A stretch of DNA of 64,000 bases from Paramyrothecium sp. XJ0827 (Eukaryota; Ascomycota; Sordariomycetes; Hypocreales; Stachybotryaceae), in the NCBI GenBank assembly GCA_020881915.1, contig JAJFPB010000001.1:4278001-4342000 (forward strand), in the 5' to 3' direction. Shown here piece after piece: positions 13,216 to 24,755 of the stretch (within the stretch, counting starts at the first letter, position 1; every line of letters starts with the position of its first letter). The notes beneath the pieces are model-generated. The model saw only the letters and a list, made by a program, of their open reading frames with translations, was not told where the DNA came from and did no database searches. Made by a program: the position numbers and the translations under genes.

Positions 13216-14236
13216 GCTGAGATGCGGGCCGCTCAGTCGTGAATGCGAATGGTGGATGTGAGGTTAACGTTAAGTCAGACGTCGATTTTGACGATCGAAT
13301 TCGAGGACAGCGGTAAGCAATGGGATCTCGCAAACTCCCAAGGCTGTCGCACACAACGAAGGCTGTTATAAAATGCAGGCCAGGAAGAACTGACAGAAGT
13401 TCAGCCCAGAGTCAACGTCAATGAACTGGGGTTCCCGGGAATTATAACTACAAGTAAGCATACCTAAGCTCCCAGCAGCTCAGACAATGTGCACCACACT
13501 ACCTCGAGCTAAGCACCAAAGCAGCCCCCGCAGGCCACAGGCCCCATGCGGCCCGCTGCCGAGGTAAGTCTCGCGCAAAACAACGAGGACACTGGCTTTC
13601 GAGGCACCATCCAGTCTCCAACGGTGCGGGGAAGCGAAGCGAGAAGCAGGAGATGGGCTAGGAAAATGAGCCAGATCCGGGGTAGGAAAGCTGCTCGTCA
13701 ACCGCCCCGCAGGTGCTCTGTGACATCCTTACCTCCCAATTCAACCGACCTGCACATTTCCAACTCGGTCTCTGGACCGATCCATGATTCTCGGGTTGGC
13801 TGGTGAATGGGAGACATTTGCGACCGATCGGAGAGGGTCCTGGACCTGGAAGGCATTGACATATGATACTGCACTCTCTCGAGCAACTGTACCAACGTCC
13901 CAAGCCTTCCTGTTGATCACAAACGCGAAGCGTCGGCTAGTGATGGTTAGCGGCTGTGTTTGGATGAAAAATTACCTATTCTGGTAACCTTTTCATCCTC
14001 GGACCAAGCTAGAATCATGTCAAACGCAAACCAGCACCAAAGCCATTTACGACAAATGACTGGCTTTCCTGCGAGTTTTTCGCCAAGCGGTCTTAACCTT
14101 TGTCTAGAGCTTACCTTTTTATGTACACCTTGTCAAATTATCTACCACTGTGAAGCCAACGAAATTGAAGTCGGGAATGGAGGACACGTATGAATGGCCG
14201 ATTGCACGATCGATTGGAATTTCCCTTTGCTTTCCC
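13216..14236. other. Intergenic region
   Basis: Promoter of the short-chain dehydrogenase and 3' flank of the GPI-type protein. No gene, RNA gene or repeat family recognised. Confidence 0.55.
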
Positions 14237-15143
14237 TTAGAACAAAGTCATCATCGCAGCACCTAAAGACACCGCCAGGGCGCCCCAGCTCAACCTCCAT
14301 ACGCTTGAGGCAGCACCCTCTGGATCTCCCAGTCCTTCACCTTGGGACTTGCCGTCACCTCCCTCGGCCTGTTCGAATTCCACTTCGGTCGCATCGCCTG
14401 GTGCGAACAAAACTCCAACGTCCCCATTGGCACCCTCAACGTCAATCTGCTCAGGACCCAAAAGCTCATTTCTCAGAATATCGCACGGTGGGCGGTCGCC
14501 GTCTTCCTCGATGCTGTTGGTCACTGATATGGGCACGTCGAAGATTGTGTAGTGCTCTTCACCGTTGAGTCGAAAGCTCTGGCGGATCGAAATCTGCGCA
14601 TCCTTGGCATCAATACCTCATGCTTCAGCCATACCTGTTGAGGGGTTCTACTCACGTTGTAGGCACCTCGATCGTCGCCGCTGTTGCCGTTGCCGACAAG
14701 ACAGTCGGGCCAAACCCAGTCAATATGCTTCACGGTGCTGCCCTCCTCTTGACGCATGATGTCTCCCAGGCTCGCACCATCAGTGCCCTCGGTACCGTTC
14801 GTAACGGTGAAGTTGTTGCCGATCGCGTAGCTGTAAAGGAAGACGGTGATGTTGTGAATCTGACTGGCGCTATCCTCCTCCATGGGCGGCAAGGCCAGCT
14901 TGCCGTTAGCCGTCACATCGAGTGAAATGTATAGCGTTTCTATGGGCAGCGGGTCAGTTGCGGCGTCGCCGGTAATGGCCCGGCGAGTAGATGCGACTTA
15001 CTGCCACCGAGCGGCGTTCCTGGCTGAGGCGCATTTAGTACGGCAAAGCCTGGGGTAAAGATTTGTCCGTTGTGAATGGTGAAGTTTTGCGCGACAGCTT
15101 GCGCTGCCAAGAGCGCCCATGGTGCAAGGTGTTGTGATTTCAT
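14237..15143 (-). CDS. Secreted, probably GPI-anchored fungal surface protein of unknown function
   Basis: I do not recognise a functional family. Exons 15143-15002, 14939-14656 and 14602-14237 give 263 residues in consistent phase. The first 18-19 residues (MKSQHLAPWALLAAQAVAQ) are a signal peptide. The body carries several N-glycosylation sequons (NFT, NIT, NGT) and looks like a compact extracellular domain. An acidic Gly/Asp/Glu-rich spacer follows, then a small-residue region (GAASS) and a C-terminal hydrophobic tail ending AAMMTLF, the layout of a GPI anchor signal. Intron 1 is 62 nt, intron 2 is 53 nt. It lies head-to-head with the pseudouridine gene across ~1 kb. Confidence 0.78.
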
Positions 15144-16172
15144 CTCGCAAGTTCGTCAGTGACCAGTCACTGGAAAACGAAGGGTAGTGATGATGTATAA
15201 TAAAACCCCCCAGGATGCGTATAGAAAATGAGTGATAACGTCAATCAAGTGGGAGACTCCCGCATTTGATCCCGCAACAGCAGCATATCAAGGAAATTGG
15301 GTTAATTCATAGGAATGGCTTTTATCAGGATACCCCTGCATTGACCAAGAACCGAGATGATGCTCGCGCCGTACATCCGGCGCCCAGAACGTCACGTCAC
15401 AGAATCCTGCATGGTACGCATGACCTAATATCAAATGTTCTTGGCTCAGCAAAAGCTGCAAAATGTTCCTACCTATCATTCACCAAAGCCATATCTTGTT
15501 CAAGCCTGTCAAGCAACATGCGCTTCACACAATATCGACATGCTAGGACAGCAGATTACCACGTTAGGGCAACCCTCATGATGGGACGACGACAAGGCGA
15601 GAATTGAGCTTGCATCCGGTTTCGACCTTGCACCAGGACGAAGTGGGACATTTACCGCAGCAGGGCAAGTTTCAGATTGATTCATCCGGGACCCAGAATC
15701 AACGAGTTGCGGGATCCAGCAGCTTGGCTCCCAGTGAGAAAGGCCCACATCCCTGCCTTGAGTGCTAGCGGCTCACGTGCTTTGGCGACCCTAGCGGAAG
15801 ACCCCGAGATAAGGTGCGTACAGTGAGAATATCGTTACCTTACCCGGTTACCGAATAAGTACTCCGACACTAAATTCCCACCTTGACTTGCAGAAAATCC
15901 GACGAGTAGGTACAAAGCTTTGTCCAAGGCTCATTTGGCTCTTGAGCCTGTAAGTGGAGTACGTTACCGACCTCGGCACTCTCCGACGACAAACTGGTCT
16001 TACACTTGACTCCCTCAGCTTCAATTGAAGAACGTTGAAAACGTGAAGCTTCAACAACTGTTCACCAGTCAATCAGTGCGCTCAACTACAACTGGGACGT
16101 TCAGTGATCTTGCATCAAGAGTTCATCAAGCCTGTGTGGTGGTTGGGCTGATCGGCCCCTTGAGAGACCATC
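15144..16172. other. Divergent promoter region
   Basis: About 1 kb between the starts of the GPI-type protein (-) and the pseudouridine enzyme (+), so it should hold both promoters. A TGACTC half-site occurs near 16006. No gene recognised. Confidence 0.5.
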
Positions 16173-18737
16173 ATGAGCTCTTCCTTGGTCTCCAGGACCC
16201 TGAGCCGCCATGTCCTGCCCAGCTCGAGATCGTGGTGTTGCACCGCTTCGGTTACACGGGGAATCAGCGCCTCTCAGTCTCAGAACAGACGCTCGCTCGC
16301 CACCTCTGCAGCCAGCCTGACTGGACTCAAAGACATCCTCCAAGTTAGCGAGGAGGTCAAGGATGCAATTGCCACAAACAAGCCATTGGTGGCTCTCGAG
16401 TCCACCATCTATACCCACGGTGCTATGGGAAAGGATCTGGCTGAGCAGCACGATCATCTTATTCGAAGCCATGGTGGTATTCCTGCCATCATCGCCATTG
16501 TTGACGGAATCCCCAAGGTCGGCGTATCGCCCGACGAGATTGTTCGGATGATTGAGACCGAGGGTACCGTCAAGGTATCTCGAAGGGACGTGTCGTACTT
16601 GGTTGGCATGGTAAGCGTACCCACGATAGCGTGCTGTGGTCCTCGAAGCAGACCTCGCCTGTTCGATTGTTTAGTTCTCTCACTCACTGTTGCCGAAATA
16701 GGGAATGACTGGTCGTAAGATCCATGGTGGAACGACCATTGCTGGAACCATGCTCCTTGCTCGATTAGCTGGCATCCGGGTCTTTGGAACTGGTGGCCTC
16801 GGTGGTGTACACCGTGGTGGAGAGAACTCGATGGACATCTCAGCGGATCTCACAGAACTGGGGAGGACGAGAGTTGCGGTCATTGCCTCCGGCTGCAAAG
16901 GGTTTTTGGACATTCCTAGAACATTGGAGTATCTCGAAACACAGGGCTGCTTGGTCAGCACTTTCGCGGATGGGCGAAGCGGCAATGTCGAGTTCCCGGC
17001 TTTCTGGGCCAGGGAGAGCGGCACCAAGAGTCCTTCCACTGTCTACACAGAGAAGGAAGCGGCTGCCATCATCCATGCACAGGAAAGGTTGAACATCGAG
17101 TCGGGCATGCTGTTCGCCAACCCGATCCCTGAGGAGTTTGCCATCCCCAAGGCGGAGATCCAGTCTGCCATTGAGCAAGCTCTTCGCGAAGCCGACGAGA
17201 AAGGTTTCACTGGGAGCGCCAACACGCCATACGTTCTTGGCAGGCTCAAGGAACTCACCGGCAGCAAGGCATTCGTGGCGAACAAGGCGCTGGTCAAGGC
17301 CAACTTGATACGGGCCGCCAACGTTGCCGTGGAGCTTTCGCGCTTGGAGTCATCAAACTCTAACGCGACGAGTTCGTAAGTGCAGCCGCGGGTTGGGGTA
17401 GAAAGATAGTTCTAATTCGTGTAGTTATTTACCTATTTCCACAACAAAGGCTCCCGAACCTCCCGCAAGAGTTGATGCTAAGGAGCACCGTAGAGCTGAT
17501 GTTCTTGTTGCCGGTTCCGTGGCCGTTGATCTCAGCTGTGACTACAACAGCTCCAAGCCGGGCGATATCGCTCCACAAGCGCATACTTCCAACCAGTCCC
17601 GCATCAGCCAGTCAATTGGTGGCGTTGGCCGCAACGTAGCCCTCGCTGCCCATTCGGTCAGTCGTCAAGCCCGCGTCCAGTTTTGCAGCATGGTAGGAGA
17701 CGACGTGTAAGTCCCAATGGCTCTAACAGACCTGCTTAATTTCGACTAACATCAAAAGGGCCGGCTCGACTGTTCTATCATCTTTAGAAAAGGCAGGTCT
17801 CGACACAACTTACATCCGCCAGTTGAGTTCGAAAGAGCATGTAGCAGGACGAACAGCACATTATGTCGCCTTCAACGACGCCAAAAAGGATCTCCTGCTT
17901 GCCATGGCGGACATGAGCATATTCGATAACAACTCGTTTCATGAATACTGGAAGTCTGCCGTGGCTGCCACCAAGCCCAAGTGGCTAGTCGTCGACGGCA
18001 ACTGGAGCGAGGATGGAATTAGGACCTGGGTCAGCGCTGCGCGAGATCAAGGATGCCATGTGGCCTTCGAGCCAGTAGCCACGGCGAAGTCCATGCGACT
18101 CTTCTGTCCCGAGAAAGGAAAGCCAAAGTTGAGGCTCTATCCAGAGGCTAGCATTAGTCTTGCTTCACCCAACACATATGAGCTTGCGGCCATGCATACA
18201 GCCGCCAAGGAAAACGGCTATTTGGATAGCCACGAGTGGTTCGAGATTATAGATGCCTTCGGCATGCGAGGAGCACGAGACCGTTTCGTCTACCTCACCT
18301 CTGCAGCATTGACGGACGCTGGCGTCCCCGTGCAGACTGTGCAGCTTCTCCCATTTATACCCACCATCATCACAAAGCTAGGACCGGATGGCGTTTTATT
18401 AACCAGCCTGCTCAAACCAGACGACCCTCGACTACGAGATCGAGATGAGGATGATTTCATCCTGGCACGGACGATGGACGGACACCCCACGGTGGGCGGC
18501 ATCTACTTGAGAATGTTCCCCGCCGTCGAAAAGGTCGAGGAGGTAGTTTCGGTCAATGGAGTGGGCGACACATTCCTGGGAGTGTTAATCTCAGGCCTGG
18601 CTCAAGGTGGCCGGGTGGAAAACCTGATCAACGTTGCTCAGAAGGGGTCGGTATTGACGCTCAAGAGTCCTGAATCTGTGAGCCTCAGTCTGAATAGTCT
18701 GGAGGCCGAGCTCAGCCAGGCAGCACAACGGAGATAG
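16173..18737 (+). CDS. Bifunctional pseudouridine-5'-phosphate glycosidase / PfkB-family pseudouridine kinase
   Basis: Predicted to break down pseudouridine: the kinase half makes pseudouridine 5'-phosphate and the glycosidase half splits it to uracil and ribose 5-phosphate. Exons 16173-16610, 16702-17375, 17425-17706 and 17759-18737 give 790 residues. Residues ~50-365 are the IndA/YeiN-type glycosidase (ALESTIYTHG, KIHGGTTIAGTM, FGTGGLGGVHRG). Residues ~390-790 are PfkB, with GGVGRNVALA and the catalytic-base motif VNGVGDTFLG. The join at 17375/17425 supplies the linker, so this is one fused gene; such fusions are known in fungi and animals. The first ~45 residues are rich in Arg and Ser, suggesting a mitochondrial presequence. 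Confidence 0.92.
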
Positions 18738-19254
18738 AAAGGCCACAAAACTGTCGAACGGAGGGACAAGTGAGAAAGACATTAAATAAATACCGTATAT
18801 AAAAATCATAATAAACCTTGTCAAGCTAAATCACAACCATTCGGCACCATCGGCTGACTTGGTTATTGTGCTTTGGTCCGAAACTCTTTGGATTGGCTTC
18901 CTCAACTTCCGGAACGGTGCATCGTGATCCTAGCTCTTTGGAAGGGAAAAAAAGAAAGAAAGAAGGAGAAGAAAAAAAAAAGATTCAAGGCACTGACTCC
19001 AGATCTATCCGCTTCGCAGCTGATTTCCAGGTCTAAAAGTAGAACATCATGATCAATTGCCAAAGCCAGGTGCAGCCTTGCGGGACTAACACATGTAATT
19101 GGGCCGACTCGAGCGGCCCCACTACGTGGTGGAACTAAAGCAAGGCTGATGATCTCCGCCAAAAATTTAGAAAAAAAAATCCCAGGACTGGTTCTTGCAT
19201 TGACTTGGAGGGGCATTTCGCAGCAACCAGCACCATCCACACACGAGAGCAGCA
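18738..19254. other. Intergenic region with polypurine tract
   Basis: 3' flank of the pseudouridine gene and promoter of UTP18. A purine run (G/A only, with AAAGAAAG repeats) spans about 18941-18982. No gene seen. Confidence 0.55.
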
Positions 19255-21012
19255 ATGGCTTCGCGACAAGATCCAGATCTACTGGACCAACCGTCATCCG
19301 ACGATGAATCCTTTTCTGGATTCGAGTCCGAGTCCGACGGAGGCCCCCCGAAGCCGAAATGGACTCCCAACGTTGCCGACAAGGACGAGGAGGAGGAAGA
19401 ACTGGAGCGATTGGTCTTGGGGAATAAAGCCGGCTTCCGCGAAAATCTCTTCAAGGGCCAGGATATAGGTGACGAAGACCAGGAGCTACAGCTGGCGGGC
19501 GCCGACACGGGTGGCTTGGAGGAAGTGGAGGATGCGGACCTGTTCATGTTCGATACTGGCACCGGAGCATCTGCCACCCAGCTGGCTGTCGCGGGCAAGG
19601 GAGCCGCGAAGCCGAAAGACGGCGACGCGCCTGCCTGGGTTGATAGCGACGACGAGAGACTGGCCGTCTCGCTCGCGGGCGTCACACGGCTACGCAAGCT
19701 TCGACTTACCGAGGCCGAGGACGTCGTCAGCGGAGCAGAGTACAGCCGGAGGTTGCGGCAGCAGTATCTGCGCCTGAACCCTTTACCTGCGTGGGCCAAG
19801 GCTTCGACAGACCGGCCGGCGAAGAGGCGGAGAAGGTCCTCCGCAGCGTCCGGCTCATCGGACGATGCCAGCGGTGACTCGGACTCCGAGGACGTGTCCG
19901 CACAGCCGCTAGAGAGGTTCCTTAGGGACATCAACCAGCTGGCCGGCCTCGGATCAAAGAAGCGACGCTTGCGGCCCGAAGTCATCGACATCCAGCGAAC
20001 GAGAGACATCCCGGACAAGCACAGGGCCCCCGTCGAGTGCCTGTCCTTCCACCCCGAATACCCCGTCCTCCTGTCGTCCAGCACCGCCTCGATACTCTAC
20101 CTACATCACATCGCGCCCGAGGCGCAACCGACGCCGAACCCCCAGCTCACGTCGGTGCAAGTCAAGCAGGTCGACGTGCGCAACGCCGAGTTCCTGTACC
20201 CCAAGGGCGACCAGGTGTTCTTCGCGGGTCGCCGGAAATACTTCCACCATTGGAACCTGCAGTCGGGCGTCGTGCAAAAGACCACGCAGGTGCTGGGTCA
20301 CCGGCTGGAGCACAAGTCCATGGAGCGGTTCAAGCTGAGCCCCTGCGGTCGGTACATGGCCATCATCGCCTCCACCAAGAAGGGTGGCGGCATCATCAAC
20401 ATCCTCAGCGTCACTTCCATGCAGTGGATTGCCGCCGCGAGGCTCTCCAGCCGGAACGGAATTGCTGATTTCGCTTGGTGGAGCACTGGCGATGGGCTGA
20501 CGATACTGGGCAGGGACGGCCAGGTGGGAGAGTACAGTGTAGAGAAGCGCTCGTTTGTGGGAGTTTGGACGGACGAGGGCTCAGTCGGTGGCATTGTCCT
20601 GGCTTTAGGTGGACACCAAGGCCCTTCAGGCTTGGGCGAGGATAGGTGGGTGGCGGTTGGCTCCAACAGCGGCGTCACCAACATCTACGACCGAAACCAG
20701 TTCGTCGTCCCCAGCGACGACGAGCTCACAATCAACGAGCGGCCTACGCCAACGCGACGATTCGAGCAGCTGGTTACCCCCATCACAGCGCTGGCCTTCT
20801 CGCCGGACGGCCAGCTCTTCGCCTTCGGAAGCCGCCACAAGAAGGATGCGCTCCGCCTGGTCCACCTGCCGAGCTGCACGGTGTACCGCAACTGGCCGAC
20901 GGACCAGACGCCGCTGGGAAGGATATCGGCCGTGGCCTTTGGCAGGCAGAGCGACCTCCTGGCGGTCGGCAACGACTCCGGAAAGATCAGGATGTGGGAG
21001 ATTAGGAACTAG
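19255..21012 (+). CDS. UTP18: U3 snoRNP component Utp18, small-subunit processome WD40 protein
   Basis: Nucleolar factor for 18S rRNA maturation within the 90S pre-ribosome. It is a single exon of 585 residues, near the size of yeast Utp18. The N-terminal ~230 residues are acidic and disordered (SDDES, DEEEEELERLVLG). A Lys/Arg-rich stretch (PAKRRRRS) may target the nucleus. WD40 repeats fill roughly residues 255-585, with VECLSFHPEYPVLLSSS, ALAFSPDGQLFAFGS and a final MWEIRN. The ATG at 19255 opens the acidic head; no upstream in-frame ATG competes. A long minus-strand frame across this gene is a coding shadow. Confidence 0.9.
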   Translation: MASRQDPDLLDQPSSDDESFSGFESESDGGPPKPKWTPNVADKDEEEEELERLVLGNKAGFRENLFKGQDIGDEDQELQLAGADTGGLEEVEDADLFMFDTGTGASATQLAVAGKGAAKPKDGDAPAWVDSDDERLAVSLAGVTRLRKLRLTEAEDVVSGAEYSRRLRQQYLRLNPLPAWAKASTDRPAKRRRRSSAASGSSDDASGDSDSEDVSAQPLERFLRDINQLAGLGSKKRRLRPEVIDIQRTRDIPDKHRAPVECLSFHPEYPVLLSSSTASILYLHHIAPEAQPTPNPQLTSVQVKQVDVRNAEFLYPKGDQVFFAGRRKYFHHWNLQSGVVQKTTQVLGHRLEHKSMERFKLSPCGRYMAIIASTKKGGGIINILSVTSMQWIAAARLSSRNGIADFAWWSTGDGLTILGRDGQVGEYSVEKRSFVGVWTDEGSVGGIVLALGGHQGPSGLGEDRWVAVGSNSGVTNIYDRNQFVVPSDDELTINERPTPTRRFEQLVTPITALAFSPDGQLFAFGSRHKKDALRLVHLPSCTVYRNWPTDQTPLGRISAVAFGRQSDLLAVGNDSGKIRMWEIRN

Positions 21013-21418
21013 ATAGTTCCGATAATGCGTTTAACGAATTGAGCGGTACTTGGAGATCATGCAATCTGTGCACTACGCAAGGTAAATAAGCATTTTACCG
21101 GTTGAGGTCTTGCCATGCTGTGTTGTGACTTTTCAGGCCTGGTCTACGGTGCATTTGAAGTTGCATGGGTCTGCAAGGGTAGTCGGGGCTCAGCGGCAGT
21201 CCTTCGTCTCCCGTGTGAGCCTTGTCTACAAATTCTGCCGAGTGACGTGCTCCCTCTCACTTGTGGAAGGCTCTGGCTCTTCACCAATTTGCCTGTCAAG
21301 CTCTCACTCTCGACAGACTCGCACCTTCATATTCACCATCTTCCGCCTGCGACCTTTGCTTGTGTTTCGTCCCCTCCGGCAACTAAACTGCGACAGGTCT
21401 CCATTCGTGTGAGAGGTG

Positions 21419-21426
21419 TATAAATA
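21419..21426 (+). promoter_or_regulatory. TATA-like element (TATAAATA)
   Basis: TATAAATA about 130 bp upstream of the HET-domain start codon. A second element lies closer. Confidence 0.4.
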
Positions 21427-21472
21427 GTCCTACCCTGGTCCGCAGCTTCCTTCGGGGCTGCTTACAGCCATG

Positions 21473-21481
21473 TATATAAAA
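21473..21481 (+). promoter_or_regulatory. TATA box candidate (TATATAAAA)
   Basis: TATATAAAA lies 74 bp before the ATG at 21556, which is a reasonable TATA-box spacing for a short fungal leader. Most other genes here show no such element. Confidence 0.5.
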
Positions 21482-21555
21482 GGGATCGACGGTCAATGCC
21501 TCCACGGGGCTGCTTGGCCCTTCAACTGATGCTCAACACATAATTCTTGAAAAAT

Positions 21556-23832
21556 ATGTTTTCTATGGTCTTGGATCGGTTTCGTGAGAGCTCACCTGCT
21601 TTCCAGTATGCTGCTCTCAGAACCGCGCACGAGATTCGGCTTGTCCAGTTAATCCCTGATCCCTCGCTTGGTGGCCCTGGCTTCCGGCTCCGTCTCGAGC
21701 ATTTCGACATCGACAACGCGCCGCCTTTCGATGTTCTCTCCTACACGCGTGCAACGCCCAAGTATTGCAAAGATGTGGTAGATGAATCCAATGCCTCCTG
21801 CGGATGTGAACACTCTGCGCACTGGTCGAATATAGTGTCGGAGACACAGCAGGCGGCAAATGAGGCCTTGGGTGGTCTATCGCTGGGAAGCCTTGGCAGC
21901 GCGCTGCAGCAAGTAGCTGCGCAGATAGCCCCAACACCAACTAACATCAAGATCAACAACGGCCGGCTTCAGATCCATGAAGATGTGCTCAGCTTCCTGC
22001 AGTTTGCGCATTCAAAGTGCATGTACCGACCATCCAGCCTAACCCAAAATGATGTTGAAAGCAAGACGAGTTCCAAGAACGCGGAAGTCTTTCTCTGGGT
22101 TGACAATGTATGCCTAAACCAGGGCAACGTGTCTGAACTCGCCCGCCAGGGACCAATTCTGGGAAGAATTTACAGCCGCGCACGGCAATGTCTCGTCTGG
22201 CTGTCCGCGGAGGAACCAGCGGCCAATATGGCGTGGCTCATGAACGAATTTGCACCAAGATGCATCCAGACGGCCGAGGAGATGGGACCCCAGTTCGCCT
22301 GGATGCCCCATGGCCTGGGCTTTGGCACCGACGCAAAAGGTGCGTACGAGGATGGTGACAACAGTTGGGCCCAAGACATGATACACTTCTGGTTCCTCAT
22401 CGCGCGTTACGAGTACTTTCTTGAAGGCTGGCTACAAGAAGTCCTTCTTAGTGCCGACGTCAAGTTGATCTGTGGCAGTCAAACTTGGGATTGGATGACT
22501 CTCGAACGCTACATCACTCTGACAGAGCCGATCTTCCATCTGACGACTAAGCACGACCACGAGCGGAAGATGACCAAGCTATTTAGAAGATGGACAGATA
22601 TCATTGCTTCAATGAAGACCTACAAGTCGATCCGACAATGGTGGTTGAGCGGCAGCTCTGAATCGAGAACGGAGGACCTGACCAAAATCTTCGGGCCTCT
22701 TGATGCGCAACAATTAGCCTATTGCCAGCTCGCCAGGCTGGCGCATCACCTCAGGGGCCGGCGCTTCGAGGATAAACGAGATCACATTCACGGTTGGCTC
22801 AGCCTGGCTCAGCTTTGTCTGCCGGAAGGTAAAGCATTTGCATCGCAGAGCCAGACCCTAACGGTATCGACGACATACGTACGCTTCGCCCAAGCGTTGG
22901 TCAAGGGCATGCCAGCGCTTGATCTTTTGAACATGGTAGAGGACGCAGGGGTTCGGAAGCTCCAGGAGAAACTACCATCGTGGGTCCCTGACTTTTCAGC
23001 TCACCTGCGGCATCCGCTCCTGAGGCTAAAAATTGAAGTTTTTGATGCTGGCTTCGATGCAACTCGGACTCGCACAGGGAAGCGTCTCAGTCCATCAATC
23101 ACATGTGATGATGGGTTGGCGTTGGTCCTGAACGGTGTGCCGCTCGACGTGATTCGACACCGGGGCTCAAGGCTGCCCTCGCCCGCGGGAGGTCGCCAAG
23201 CCTTGAATAAATATCGTATAGAATGGTTCTTGGAGAGGTGCCTAGAGATGAGCGAGTATGAACCCACGGGACAATCGAGTGAAGAAGCTTTGTGTCTGAC
23301 GCTCGCCACGGGCGGGTTGGAACACAGAAAGGACACGAGATCGCGGGAGAACTTCCATGCTTTCTGGCATTCATGGATCCAGGGGCACAGAAGCGTGATC
23401 TCTGCCGAGGAAGGGGAGCATCTCCTTAGCCTCATCGATAGAGTTGGCGAGGGCAGTGCGGGTAAGGAAGGGCACTGGATTCCTCAGTCGCGGGGATGCT
23501 TGCAAGAGTGGCAGGACAGAATTTCAAGCAACAAAGAAGAGAAGAAACTGGATCAGGAGAAGACGATCCCAATCCGGAATTTGACGATGGCCGCCTGGTA
23601 TTTACGGGCGCCCATGGTGACCGCAAAAGGATACTGGGGGCTTTGCGGCGCCTCGGCCAAGGCAGGCGATGGGGTTTGGCTCCTGGACGGAGGGAGGACG
23701 CCGTACGTGCTGCGTCGAGTGGAGGGTGGGAAATATAGGTTCATGGGCGAGGCGTACGTGCACGGCTTCATGCACGGGGAGGGATGGACGGAGGAGGCGA
23801 GGAAGCAGACGCGACGAGTGACCTTGATTTAA
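21556..23832 (+). CDS. HET-domain protein (heterokaryon-incompatibility family)
   Basis: HET domains are linked to nonself recognition and regulated cell death in filamentous fungi; this protein's own role is unknown. It is a single exon of 758 residues. The three family blocks can be seen: PFDVLSYTRA (block 1), VFLWVDNVCLNQGN (block 2) and LGRIYSRARQCLVWLS (block 3), all within the first ~220 residues. Block 1 usually reads LSYxWG, so Trp is replaced here. The C-terminal ~500 residues have no domain I recognise and end with a WLLDGG...VLRRVEGG segment often seen at the end of long HET proteins. The start is 21556 because 21547 is TTG. No NACHT, WD or TPR partner domain is fused. Confidence 0.85.
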   Translation: MFSMVLDRFRESSPAFQYAALRTAHEIRLVQLIPDPSLGGPGFRLRLEHFDIDNAPPFDVLSYTRATPKYCKDVVDESNASCGCEHSAHWSNIVSETQQAANEALGGLSLGSLGSALQQVAAQIAPTPTNIKINNGRLQIHEDVLSFLQFAHSKCMYRPSSLTQNDVESKTSSKNAEVFLWVDNVCLNQGNVSELARQGPILGRIYSRARQCLVWLSAEEPAANMAWLMNEFAPRCIQTAEEMGPQFAWMPHGLGFGTDAKGAYEDGDNSWAQDMIHFWFLIARYEYFLEGWLQEVLLSADVKLICGSQTWDWMTLERYITLTEPIFHLTTKHDHERKMTKLFRRWTDIIASMKTYKSIRQWWLSGSSESRTEDLTKIFGPLDAQQLAYCQLARLAHHLRGRRFEDKRDHIHGWLSLAQLCLPEGKAFASQSQTLTVSTTYVRFAQALVKGMPALDLLNMVEDAGVRKLQEKLPSWVPDFSAHLRHPLLRLKIEVFDAGFDATRTRTGKRLSPSITCDDGLALVLNGVPLDVIRHRGSRLPSPAGGRQALNKYRIEWFLERCLEMSEYEPTGQSSEEALCLTLATGGLEHRKDTRSRENFHAFWHSWIQGHRSVISAEEGEHLLSLIDRVGEGSAGKEGHWIPQSRGCLQEWQDRISSNKEEKKLDQEKTIPIRNLTMAAWYLRAPMVTAKGYWGLCGASAKAGDGVWLLDGGRTPYVLRRVEGGKYRFMGEAYVHGFMHGEGWTEEARKQTRRVTLI

Positions 23833-24736
23833 AGTAGGGTCTGAGGTGGCGTCTAGGTAGGATTGGTTGAACAGCATTGACCGTTTCGTGGTCCATTGGT
23901 TCCCGTTGATATGGCATTTGGCTACTCAAAGAAGCCTGGAAGCCAATAACCTCCAACTCAGGTTTCCCTTGCATGTACCCAAGACACCTCGACGGGTTCT
24001 GTCGAAAATTAGCAGCTGCAGTAACAACGTTGGAGAACAATAGCCTTTTCCGCCGGCTCATGACGACGGATCACGTCATGAAGGAAATCGCCAGTGTAGT
24101 CCGCCCGTATGTCTCGGACAGTGCCATGAAAGAAAAAGCTGGGGTTCGAGACATGTCGCAGGGTGGATGTTGTCACCATCAGCCCACTCCGTTACCTGAC
24201 ATTGGATGTTTTGCCTGTTTGGGGGGGGGCTCTACGGTGTGTGACATGACAGAGGAAGCGAATAAAACTGCAGACTTTAGCTGGGTGCCGGTAGCTTTAG
24301 GATCTTCAAGGTCATGTATTGGTGGATAAGGTAGGTCTTGGATTCTGAGAATAGGTTTCTTGTGTCTTGGTTTGCGTTGAACCCGTTTCTTGTGACTGGT
24401 GTCGCGCCTTTTCCCATCTGCCTGGGCCCCTGTAGGCTCTTAGTGGTTCGGCAGCTGGGGGCTAGAGCGCGCGTCTAAGGCACCTTACACCTTAATGGGG
24501 CAGCTATGGCTCCTGTGGCCGGTAGCAGGGCCGCTAACGTGCCTATTTTACCAGCCATCTCTCTTTGGGCGCTTCGGGGACTTCCAATGAGAGGCGAAAA
24601 GCGACCAAGGCGGGTGCTAGTTTGGAAAAGTCAGGTATCTTAGGTACATGTACCTTAGCTTGCCTTTAGGTGCTCTAGAGCCATGCCCATCCTCTCTCAG
24701 CTACCTCAGGTATACATTACCTAGCCACAGACTGCC

Positions 24737-24755
24737 TTACCTTACCTTACCTTAT
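24737..24755. repeat. CCTTA pentamer tandem repeat
   Basis: Four consecutive CCTTA copies in an intergenic region. The same TACCT/CCTTAC family recurs before several other genes in this window (for example 47226-47236, 51575-51600). Confidence 0.7.

Larger units (their letters stand above)
21013..21555. other. Intergenic region, promoter of the HET-domain gene
   Basis: UTP18 3' flank, a pyrimidine-rich middle section, and two TATA-like elements before the HET-domain gene. No other gene seen. Confidence 0.55.

Noticed and set aside
19167..20084. 305-codon minus-strand frame opposite UTP18
   Set aside because: Ser/Arg-rich shadow of the acidic UTP18 N-terminus; no start context or homology.
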